Positions 24,767 through 31,854 of a DNA stretch of 34,949 nucleotides are shown here, one piece after another. Position 1 is the first letter of the stretch. Every line of letters starts with the position of its first letter. This stretch comes from Planctomycetia bacterium. Its GTDB lineage: Bacteria; Planctomycetota; Planctomycetia; Pirellulales; Thermoguttaceae. Below the pieces are notes generated by a model. That model made no database searches. It saw nothing but the letters and a program-made list of their open reading frames with translations, and had not been told where the DNA came from. The position numbers and the translations under genes are program-made. The DNA is taken from assembly GCA_030527205.1 (NCBI GenBank), contig JAUNBG010000037.1, forward strand, positions 1 to 34,949, read 5' to 3'.

Positions 24767-26938
24767 ATGAAAGTTAAAAGTTTTGGGTTCCTTCTGCTGT
24801 TTTCCTTTTTCTTAGCGATCAATTCTGTTCTCCTGGCTCAAAATGCAGAACAAAGGAATCAGGAAATTGCTCAGATTGAACAACGGGCAAAAGAAATTGA
24901 ACCATTTTTGAATCCCGAGGAAACAATTTTAGGCGCCCCCATAACAGATCGAAATGCCTGGAATCGTTTCGCATCGCTTCCTGATGCTCAAAATATTATC
25001 GTTCAAGCGGAAAAGTTATTAGAAACGCCAATTCCTGAAGCATCCGAGTTGCTTTATAAGGAATATTATCGAAACGGCAATCGTTCAAATTATCAGACTG
25101 TTTACAACAGGCAACAATCCCGATTGACAACGCTCGCTTTAGCCGAAGCTTGCGAAAATCAGGGACGCTTTCTTCCGGCGCTGGAAGAATCGATTCGTTT
25201 TATTTGCGAGCAACCGTCTTGGCTTTTGCCTGCTCATGATCGCAATGGAGAAGTTTATGACGGCAAAACAGTTTATTCCGATCTGGCTTCAACAAGCGTC
25301 GGTTGCAAATTAGGAATAATCAAAAACTTATTCAAAAATTCATTGTCTTCTGACATTAATGATCTCATAATCAATAATATTGAAAAAAGAATTCTTCTTC
25401 CTTATGAAGATTCGATTAAAAAAACCCCTCAACCCCGATTTTGGTGGATCCGAACAACCAATAACTGGAATTCCGTTTGTCATGCCGGAACAGTTGGAGC
25501 GGCATTATCGATTTGCTCTTCCGTCGAACGTCGGGCTTGGTTTATTGCGGCCAGCGAATATTTTATGAAAAAATATTATTTCGCCGGTTTTTCCGAAGAC
25601 GGTTATTGCAGCGAAGGAATGAGTTATTGGAATTACGGTTTCGGTCATTTTATCTATTTGGCGACAATGATTCGTCAGGCAACTCATAATCAGGTCGATT
25701 TATTTCAAATTCCGAAAGTTATTCCTGTAACCTGTTTTGCCCCCAATCTTGAACTCGGGAATCGTCTTTTTGCCGCTTTTGCCGATTGCCCCATTAACGC
25801 AAAACCTTCCGATTATTATGTTGGTTATATGAGTCGAATGTTTCAGCTTGGTTTTAAGGATTATGAAGAACGTTGTCAAGATCGGAACAGAAAAACGGGC
25901 AATTTAATTCATTCTGTTCTTTTCGAATTTGATCCTTTTTTTAACGCTGCTTCAACTGACTTATCCTTATCAGCCGAAACGACATTTTCCTTGCCCATTC
26001 GTTCAGAATTTGAAAAGGCGGGCGTTTGGATTTTTCGGCCATTTCAAAATTCTTCTCAAAATCGACTCGCTCTAGCTTTAAAAGGGGGATCAAACAACGA
26101 ACATCATAATCATAATGACGTCGGAACTTATTCGCTTGCTTTGTTACCGGAGTCGATTTCTTCCGAATTAAAATCAGATACAAAGCAGCAAAATTCTCAA
26201 TCGATAAAAAATGAGCCAAGCCGTTTTATGGTTGTTGATCCTGGCGCTGAAATTTATACAGCCAGAACATTTGGTTCTCATCGTTATGACGGAGAACTTT
26301 TAAATTCTTTCGGACATCCTGTTCCGCGCATTAATCATCAACTTCAAAAACAGGGAGCCGACGCAAAAGGAATCGTTCTTGAAAAAGTTTTTTCAGACCA
26401 ATGCGACAAAATTGTCCTGGATATTTCGTCCGCTTACGACATTCCTGAACTTGATTCAATTCAGAGAACTTTTCTTTATCGAAGAATCCTTCCCGATCTC
26501 TCCGCGAATCAGGATTCCGACTGCGTTTTAAATGAATGGAATAAACAGGCAAATTCGCTATTTCCCTCTTCATTAAGGAATGCAGAAATGAGCTCGAACG
26601 TTTTGGAAAAAGCGTCCCTTGTTATTTGCGACAGCATTCAATTCAAACCAAATCAAACAGGCATTTTGGAATCAGCGATTATTTCATTTGAACCCTATAA
26701 AATAGAAACACAAAATTCCAATTCAGTCATTTTACAAAACGATCCCTTAACCATTGTTGTTCTAGCGGTTGATGATCAAAATGAAAAACTCCCATTAAAA
26801 TGGATCGAAAACAGAGTCGGCGAAAACGACAATTCCGTTCCGAAAAAACCAAATCGTTACGGTTTTAATATTGATCAGAAAGTCTCTCGAGCCCGAATCA
26901 TTTTTCTGTTCATTCTTAATGAGAAAACGGAACAATAA
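24767..26938 (+). CDS. Exported heparinase II/III-like polysaccharide lyase
   Basis: The 723-residue protein has a signal peptide (…LAINSVLLAQN, cleavage likely after Ala24 with a mature N-terminal Gln). The N-terminal half is helical, as in the alpha/alpha-toroid of alginate/heparinase lyases, and contains WWIRTTNNWNSVCHAGTVGA and EDGYCSEGMSYWNYGFGHF. The C-terminal half is the beta-sandwich heparinase II/III domain with GGSNNEHHNHNDVGTY at about 441-456, then VVDPGAEIYTARTFG and SFGHPVPRIN. The Asn, His and Tyr residues in these motifs are those expected for beta-elimination of uronic-acid polymers. I infer cleavage of an acidic glycan in the periplasm. The substrate cannot be assigned, and no sulfatase or transporter adjoins it. 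It probably shares a transcript with the oxidoreductase 38 bases upstream. Confidence 0.85.
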   Translation: MKVKSFGFLLLFSFFLAINSVLLAQNAEQRNQEIAQIEQRAKEIEPFLNPEETILGAPITDRNAWNRFASLPDAQNIIVQAEKLLETPIPEASELLYKEYYRNGNRSNYQTVYNRQQSRLTTLALAEACENQGRFLPALEESIRFICEQPSWLLPAHDRNGEVYDGKTVYSDLASTSVGCKLGIIKNLFKNSLSSDINDLIINNIEKRILLPYEDSIKKTPQPRFWWIRTTNNWNSVCHAGTVGAALSICSSVERRAWFIAASEYFMKKYYFAGFSEDGYCSEGMSYWNYGFGHFIYLATMIRQATHNQVDLFQIPKVIPVTCFAPNLELGNRLFAAFADCPINAKPSDYYVGYMSRMFQLGFKDYEERCQDRNRKTGNLIHSVLFEFDPFFNAASTDLSLSAETTFSLPIRSEFEKAGVWIFRPFQNSSQNRLALALKGGSNNEHHNHNDVGTYSLALLPESISSELKSDTKQQNSQSIKNEPSRFMVVDPGAEIYTARTFGSHRYDGELLNSFGHPVPRINHQLQKQGADAKGIVLEKVFSDQCDKIVLDISSAYDIPELDSIQRTFLYRRILPDLSANQDSDCVLNEWNKQANSLFPSSLRNAEMSSNVLEKASLVICDSIQFKPNQTGILESAIISFEPYKIETQNSNSVILQNDPLTIVVLAVDDQNEKLPLKWIENRVGENDNSVPKKPNRYGFNIDQKVSRARIIFLFILNEKTEQ

Positions 26939-27121
26939 AATATATTTCGTTCCTTTACTCTCAGATCTGTTGAGAACAAGATCGTTGAGACAGCCAACTG
27001 AAAAAAGCGGACGAATCGCAAAACAGCGAAGTCAGCCCGCCTTTCCGAATGCGGATTATCATTTTTCAAAAACAAGGATTCGTTTTCGTCATTTTTAACA
27101 AAATCAGCAAAGGAAAAAAAC

Positions 27122-28108
27122 ATGAACCATTTATCCCTTCAAAGAATCTTGAACTCAAATCTGTTGAAAAGTCTGACTTTTAAATTCGAAAGCCTGGCAA
27201 AATCGGACGAATTGCTGAATATGGCGAAATCTGTCGCCCTTTCCGTCTTCTGTTTACCGATTTTGGGAATATTTCTGTTTTGTAACAATTCGTCATACAG
27301 TTTTGCAAAATCGGAAGATTTTCGTGTTATGTCGTTCAATATTCGTTTGGCGTCGGCCAATGACGGCGATAATAGTTGGAATTTTCGCAAAGAAACGCTT
27401 TTAGCGGAAATTCAAGAAAACGACCCGCTTCTTCTGGGCGTTCAGGAAGCGCAATGGATTCAAATGACATTTTTGAGCAAAAATCTGACAAATTATGATT
27501 TCATCGGAGTCGGTCGGGATGACGGTCAAAAAGGGGGCGAATTCAGCGCCATTTTCTATAAAAAAGACGCGTTAACCGTTTTGGATTCCGGAACTTTTTG
27601 GTTAAGCGAAAAGCCTGAAAAAGCTGGCGTCAAAGGTTGGGACGCAGCTTGCAACCGCGTTGTTTCCTGGGGAAAATTCCAATGTCGCGAAACGGACAAG
27701 GTCTTTCTCTTTGCCAATACTCATTTTGATCATATTGGTCAAACAGCAAGAGTCGAAAGCGCCAAATTAATTCAACGTTGGCGAAATGAAAACTTTGCTG
27801 ATATTCCGTTCATTATTTCCGGCGATTTCAATATTACCGATAAAAATGAAGCTTATCAAATATTGATTTCTGACTTTGAAAATGCCAAAGCTTTAAAGGA
27901 TTCCCGTAAAATCGCAGAATCAACAGATTGGGAAGAAGAACGAACGTTTCATAACTTCGGAAAGATTCCGGCCAAAAAAGCGGATATTATTGACTTTATT
28001 TTTGTCTCCGATTTCATTGTTGTTAAAAAATTCAAAATTTCTCCTGTCAAACGAGACGGGCGTTATCCTTCCGATCATTGTTCGATTATCGCAACGATCG
28101 CTTTATAA
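27122..28108 (+). CDS. Exported endonuclease/exonuclease/phosphatase-family hydrolase
   Basis: The 328-residue protein has the EEP (DNase I-like) fold motifs in order: VMSFNIRLAS, GVQEAQW (metal-binding Glu), FANTHFDHIG, FIISGDFNITD and YPSDHCSIIATIAL at the C-terminus. This is the pattern of the small secreted EEP proteins of Bacteroidetes and Planctomycetes that act on phosphodiesters or sugar phosphates. AAAGGA a few bases ahead of ATG 27122 supports this start. It leaves a 33-residue N-terminal extension ahead of a hydrophobic stretch (about 37-56), so the protein is either exported with an unusually long signal or anchored in the membrane. A start at the internal Met34 would give a standard signal peptide. 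The actual substrate is unknown. It follows the lyase gene by 183 bases. Confidence 0.85.
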   Translation: MNHLSLQRILNSNLLKSLTFKFESLAKSDELLNMAKSVALSVFCLPILGIFLFCNNSSYSFAKSEDFRVMSFNIRLASANDGDNSWNFRKETLLAEIQENDPLLLGVQEAQWIQMTFLSKNLTNYDFIGVGRDDGQKGGEFSAIFYKKDALTVLDSGTFWLSEKPEKAGVKGWDAACNRVVSWGKFQCRETDKVFLFANTHFDHIGQTARVESAKLIQRWRNENFADIPFIISGDFNITDKNEAYQILISDFENAKALKDSRKIAESTDWEEERTFHNFGKIPAKKADIIDFIFVSDFIVVKKFKISPVKRDGRYPSDHCSIIATIAL

Positions 28109-28675
28109 TCTGATTGATTTTGACTCAATCTGTATCCCCAACCCCATATCGAAATGCTCTGATCATTGGATTCGCAAAGTCGCAAGCGAACGGACGGATT
28201 GCAAACGGGCAAATCCTGTTGCCCAAACTGTTTTCGCTCTGTTCGCTCCAAATGATCATTTCGATAATATTTGAATCGAAATCGACGAAAATATTCAACT
28301 TTAAAAATCCGTTTGCCATTTCGAACTTTCAAACATTGCAATCCGATATTTTCAACAGGTTTGATGAGAAATTTCTTTAATGAAATCTGGATTATTAATA
28401 AATTATCAAATTTTCTTGCCTCGATTTTATAAACCCGACTTGCTTTTGAACTGATTTTTTCTTATAATGAAAATGAAATGTTCTGTTTAATCTTTTTGAA
28501 TTCCCGAATCGTTAGCGTCGCAAACGAACAGCCTAATGACGAAAGAACGAAATCTGCCGCCCAAACGGCCTTTAATGGGTTTCAATATTAACAAACATTT
28601 GAGTCTTATGAATTCTGTCAAAACGATAGAACCTTAAAATAACAGAGTTAAAACGTTCATAATCCGGAAAGACCA
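28109..28675. other. Long intergenic region before the cyclophilin gene
   Basis: This is the longest gap in the window (567 bases). It holds the imperfect inverted repeat at 28160-28258, with a perfect GGGCAA/TTGCCC core, and otherwise AT-rich sequence. Short ORFs on both strands lack ribosome-binding sites and family resemblance. I see no tRNA, riboswitch or clear terminator. Confidence 0.4.
28160..28258. repeat. Imperfect long inverted repeat
   Basis: TGATCAT at 28160 returns as ATGATCA at 28252-28258. The centre is a perfect hairpin GGGCAA-ATCCTG-TTGCCC. The arms between are related but gapped (GCGAACGGACG on the left; GCGAACAGAGCG on the reverse complement of the right). It could be a degenerate mobile element or a structured RNA. 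Confidence 0.4.
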
Positions 28676-29827
28676 ATGCGAACCAAAATTCTTATTTCCA
28701 TTTTGTTGATTACATTGTTGACAACAACGCTTTTTGCTCAGGATTTACAACAAATGCCGACTCCGCCGCAAACGCCGGAACGTCAGCAATTCGATTCCCA
28801 AATGAGCGATTATCGAGACAATCTGAAAAAGCTCCGAACTATCAAGGAACAATATCAAACAGCGACTCCTCAGGAAAAAGACGCTTTAAAAGAACAATTC
28901 GATCCGCTTATTGCCGAAACAGAAATCATGCAGTCCCATTTGATTCCGTTGGCTATTGCCGCCTATCAAAAAGTTCCGGAAAACGAATCCGATCCGGAAA
29001 TTATGCTCTTTCTTGCCGGAATGTTGCAATGGATGACCGTTACTCGAGAAAATTATGAGACGGCTTATCAAATTGCTGAAGCTTTTCTTCAAAAAGAAGT
29101 TCCTAGCAATATGAATATTCTTTACGCTTATGCTGCTTTTGCCGCTTTTAATATTATGGAACTTGACAACGCGGAAAAATGGTTCAAAATTGCAACGGAA
29201 AAAGACGTTATCAAACAGGTCGATCCGCAAAATAAAATGAATATCGAAATGGTTGGTTATCAACTTCCGCAATATAAAAAACTTTGGGAAGAAGAAAAAA
29301 CGATTCGTGACAAGCAGGCAACAGAAAATCTTCCGCTTGTTTCATTGCATACAACCAAAGGGGATATCGTTATCGAACTTTTTAAAGAGGAAGCGCCCAA
29401 TGCCGTCGGAAACTTTTTGACGCTTGTCTCGCAAGGGTTTTATACAGACGTTCCCTTTCATCGCGTTCTTCCTTATTTTATGGCTCAAGGGGGCGATCCA
29501 ACCGGAACAGGAAGCGGCGGCCCGGGATATTGCATTCCTTGCGAATGCGGTCAGGAAAATGCGCGTCATCATTTTCGCGGTTCGTTGAGTATGGCTCATG
29601 CCGGCCCTGATACAGGCGGTTCGCAATTCTTTTTGACGTTTGTTCCAACTGGTTTTCTCGACGGAAAACATACTGTTTTTGGACGCGTTGTTGAAGGAAT
29701 GAATATCCTTTCCGATATTCAACGAATCAATCCGGAAGACGAAAATCTTCCGTCTCCGGACAAAATTCTTGAAGCCAAAATTATCCGCGGAGAACCGTTT
29801 GAATTTAAAAAATTACAAGCTCGTTAA
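28676..29827 (+). CDS. Exported cyclophilin-type peptidyl-prolyl isomerase
   Basis: The 383-residue protein has a signal peptide (…TTTLFAQD, cleavage after Ala21). A helical N-terminal region of about 200 residues follows, with TPR-like character (…YETAYQIAEAFLQ…, …AFAAFNIMELDNAEKWFKIA…). A cyclophilin domain occupies about 221-375. Its core motifs are present: IELFKEEAPNAVGNFLTLV, the catalytic Arg in PFHRVLPYFMAQGGDPTGTG, RGSLSMAHAGPDTGGSQFFL and HTVFGRVVEGMNIL. The cyclophilin domain catalyses cis-trans isomerisation of prolyl bonds and helps fold exported proteins, and the front part may bind clients. A short Cys-containing loop (YCIPCECGQENA) is inserted before the active-site strand. 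The gene stands alone, 567 bases after its neighbour. Confidence 0.92.
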   Translation: MRTKILISILLITLLTTTLFAQDLQQMPTPPQTPERQQFDSQMSDYRDNLKKLRTIKEQYQTATPQEKDALKEQFDPLIAETEIMQSHLIPLAIAAYQKVPENESDPEIMLFLAGMLQWMTVTRENYETAYQIAEAFLQKEVPSNMNILYAYAAFAAFNIMELDNAEKWFKIATEKDVIKQVDPQNKMNIEMVGYQLPQYKKLWEEEKTIRDKQATENLPLVSLHTTKGDIVIELFKEEAPNAVGNFLTLVSQGFYTDVPFHRVLPYFMAQGGDPTGTGSGGPGYCIPCECGQENARHHFRGSLSMAHAGPDTGGSQFFLTFVPTGFLDGKHTVFGRVVEGMNILSDIQRINPEDENLPSPDKILEAKIIRGEPFEFKKLQAR

Positions 29828-29954
29828 TGATTGTTCCAATGATTAACGTTTCTCTTTTCGTTGATTCATTATCGACTTCTCATTAATAAGCAAAAGAGTT
29901 CTTTCCTTGTCAACATTTCTGTTTTCAAGAAGCGGGCAATGACCTTTTTAGTTT

Positions 29955-29980
29955 GCGGCGATCTCAAAAATCGTCGCTTT
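29955..29980 (+). terminator. Possible terminator after the cyclophilin gene
   Basis: GCGGCGAT (29955-29962) pairs with ATCGTCGC (29970-29977) with one G-T wobble around a 7-base loop, followed by only TTT. It is 128 bases after the stop codon and just before the response regulator gene. Confidence 0.4.
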
Positions 29981-30020
29981 CGTTGATTATTCAACAAAAA
30001 TTCAATTATGAAGATTTCCA

Positions 30021-30407
30021 ATGAACTCCGATTTTGATACCAGAATAAAAAAACTCGTTTTAATTGTTGATGACGATCAGGAAATTGCCGAATCGATGCG
30101 AATTGCATTGGAAGCGGTTGGATATCGAGTCTTAGTTGCCCGGGACGGAAACACTGGTTTGGCTCTTGCAGAGCGCGAAAACCCGAATTTGCTTATTCTC
30201 GATATGATGATGCCGAAACGAAGCGGATTTCTTGTTCTGGAAACGCTTCGGCAGACCAACAAATCGCCGTCTCGAATTATTATGATAACGGCAAATGAAG
30301 GAAATCGTCATAAAGAATACGCGAAACAATTAGGCGTTGACGAATATATTCGCAAACCGTTTCCTATGGATATTCTGCTTGACGCTGTCGAACGAATTAT
30401 TGCGTAA
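30021..30407 (+). CDS. Single-domain response regulator (CheY-like)
   Basis: The 128-residue protein is a bare receiver domain. The acidic pocket VDDD (residues 17-19), the phospho-acceptor Asp61 in LLILDMMMPKRSG, Thr90 in IMITAN and Lys112 in YIRKPF are all in place, so it should be phosphorylated by a histidine kinase. No output domain exists, so it acts through protein contacts. No kinase, chemotaxis or diguanylate cyclase gene is nearby, and its partner is therefore encoded elsewhere. The start ATG at 30021 lies before a short charged leader (MNSDFDTRIKK). Confidence 0.93.
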   Translation: MNSDFDTRIKKLVLIVDDDQEIAESMRIALEAVGYRVLVARDGNTGLALAERENPNLLILDMMMPKRSGFLVLETLRQTNKSPSRIIMITANEGNRHKEYAKQLGVDEYIRKPFPMDILLDAVERIIA

Positions 30408-30793
30408 CAAACAAGATATTGATTGTTTTTCGTTGCGAAAAAGACGCAAAAAAGAAGGAAACAATGTCAGAGCAAGAAGGCCGGAACGGTTATTATTCTT
30501 GAAGACGGAAAGCGTATCGCAACCAACTTATAAGAAGTTCTAAAAACCTGTTTTTTACAACAAACTCAATACGGAAAACGTCGCGGAAACCATTTTATGC
30601 GACGAGACGTCCGCGTTTCCTGCGGGTTTTAGAACTTCCTTTCTGTATAACCGTTTGGAAATTGACCGAAAACCTTATAAAAACAATTCGCTTGTCGCAA
30701 CAAGTTTATGAAGTTCAGAAATTCAACTTGTTTGTCAAATAAAACCTTCAAATTCGATTTCTCGAATTTTCCTTTTTTTGAGGAGAATCTTCA
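30408..30793. other. Intergenic region holding repeat copy 5
   Basis: Besides copy 5 (30531-30641) this 386-base gap is AT-rich and shows no gene. A strong ribosome-binding site GAGGAG (30780-30785), 8 bases ahead of ATG 30794, closes it. Confidence 0.5.
30531..30641 (-). repeat. MITE-like element, copy 5 (subfamily B)
   Basis: It begins TAAGAAGTTCTAAAAACC and ends GGGTTTTAGAACTTCCTT. On the minus strand it carries CGCGGACGTCTCGTCGC and the subfamily B half shared with 4625 and 11545. Its orientation is opposite to the genes on either side. Confidence 0.85.
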
Positions 30794-31333
30794 ATGCAAA
30801 AAAATCATTATGAATCGGCATTTGAAGCATTTCTTCGGATTTCGAACATCCCTTATTTTTCCAATCGACAAGATTTTCGAAATCGATTCAAAAATGGAAG
30901 TTCGTTGAAAAATTTTGATTTTGTTATTTCGCTTCCTCAGCAGGGAAATTGGATCGTTGATGTTAAAGGACGCAAATTTCCTGGCGGATCCAATAAGCGA
31001 CATTGGAAACATTGGACAACCCGCGATGACCTTTCAGGTTTGTTAAAATGGGAAAAAATGTTGGGAGATCAATTTCGCGGACTTTTTGTTTTTGCTTACC
31101 AAATTTGCGACGACATTTCGCCTTTGCCGGTTGAAAATCTTTTCGCCTGGAAAAAACAGCTTTACGCTTTTATCGGCGTTGAGCTTCATCAATATCTCGG
31201 AGAAGTTCGCCTTATTTCGCCTCAATGGCAAACCTATGAAATGCCAATTCGCCGCTTTAAAACAGTTGCTCGACCTTTTACTGACTTTATTTCGCCAGAA
31301 TGGTTTCAGAAGTCGAAGACAAATATTCCTTGA
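30794..31333 (+). CDS. HYExAFE-family protein, PD-(D/E)XK nuclease-like
   Basis: The 179-residue protein begins with HYESAFE (residues 5-11), the signature of the HYExAFE family that I know from Planctomycetes. The middle part has Asp42 (FDFVIS), Asp56 and Lys58 (WIVDVKGRKF), the D…(D/E)xK layout of PD-(D/E)XK nucleases. Glu7 and Glu11 in an upstream helix complete a plausible metal site. Later segments (RGLFVFAYQI, FIGVELHQYLG) fit the core strands of that fold. A DNA-cleaving or DNA-processing role is inference; no published activity is known to me. GAGGAG 8 bases before the ATG is a strong ribosome-binding site. No restriction or repair partner gene adjoins it. Confidence 0.8.
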   Translation: MQKNHYESAFEAFLRISNIPYFSNRQDFRNRFKNGSSLKNFDFVISLPQQGNWIVDVKGRKFPGGSNKRHWKHWTTRDDLSGLLKWEKMLGDQFRGLFVFAYQICDDISPLPVENLFAWKKQLYAFIGVELHQYLGEVRLISPQWQTYEMPIRRFKTVARPFTDFISPEWFQKSKTNIP

Positions 31334-31624
31334 TGCCCAATGATTTTTTTATATTTTTTCAATTTCATTTAAGGCTGACTTTTTTATGGTTATCCCGTCA
31401 AGACGGGGAAATCGATTCCGAAAAAACGCCAAAATCGTTTTATCCGAGCAACGCGCCGATAAATTAAAGCGGCCAACGACAGCAGCGTTTTCCTTTTGGA
31501 GCGATCATTCGGTTGGGGGATAAAATCTGGCAACAAACGTTCTATTATTGAGCGAATGTTCAGACCGAAAGGTCAGCAACGGCGAATTGCGAAAAAGGAA
31601 ACTTGTTCGTTTCGTTAGACAATC

Positions 31625-31797
31625 AGGAAGTTCTAAAAACCCCTTAGGAGCGCGGGCGTCTCGTCCGTAACGCCCCCAAAGAGTCGTCTTGACTTTTTGG
31701 AAAAACCAACCGACGTCCATTTATAACATTCACAAAAACAGTTTTAACGACTTTATCCGAAATGCGTTTGTTGAAAAATCTCGGTTTTTAGAACTTA
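31625..31797 (+). repeat. MITE-like element, copy 6 (subfamily A) with a nested segment
   Basis: Ends AGGAAGTTCTAAAAACC and GGTTTTTAGAACTTA frame about 173 bases. The left part (GGAGCGCGGGCGTCTCGTCC) and the right part (CGACTTTATCCGAAATGCG…) match copies 1 and 4, but about 70 extra bases lie between them and belong to the second repeat. Confidence 0.8.
31647..31738 (-). repeat. Second repeat (element 2), contiguous copy inside copy 6
   Basis: On the minus strand it reads TTTTGTGAATGTTATAA, GTCGGTTGGTTTTTCCAAAA, ACTCTTTGG and TACGGACGAGACGCCCGCGC. These are the same blocks in the same order as at 12963-13173, where copy 4 splits them. Confidence 0.7.
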
Positions 31798-31854
31798 CTA
31801 ATCGAATATTTGAAATATTGAGACTATTTAGAACAGAAAAACACGGATTTCGAA

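Larger units (their letters stand above)
31334..31854. other. Intergenic region with nested repeats upstream of asnB
   Basis: The 521-base gap holds a compact CCCGTC-AA-GACGGG inverted repeat at 31394-31407 and the composite repeat at 31625-31797. An ORF on the minus strand across the repeat (containing GRDARAPK) is a by-product of the repeat sequence, not a gene. Confidence 0.5.

Noticed and set aside
22285..28560. Possible repeat built on ACGAAATCTG(T/C)(T/C)G(T/C)CCA
   Set aside because: Only about 17 bases match between 22285 and 28540, and the flanks diverge, so it does not qualify as a repeat by eye.
31505..31720. Minus-strand ORF containing GRDARAPK
   Set aside because: It is a translation of the repeat hairpin (copy 6/element 2), with no ribosome-binding site and no family resemblance outside the repeat.
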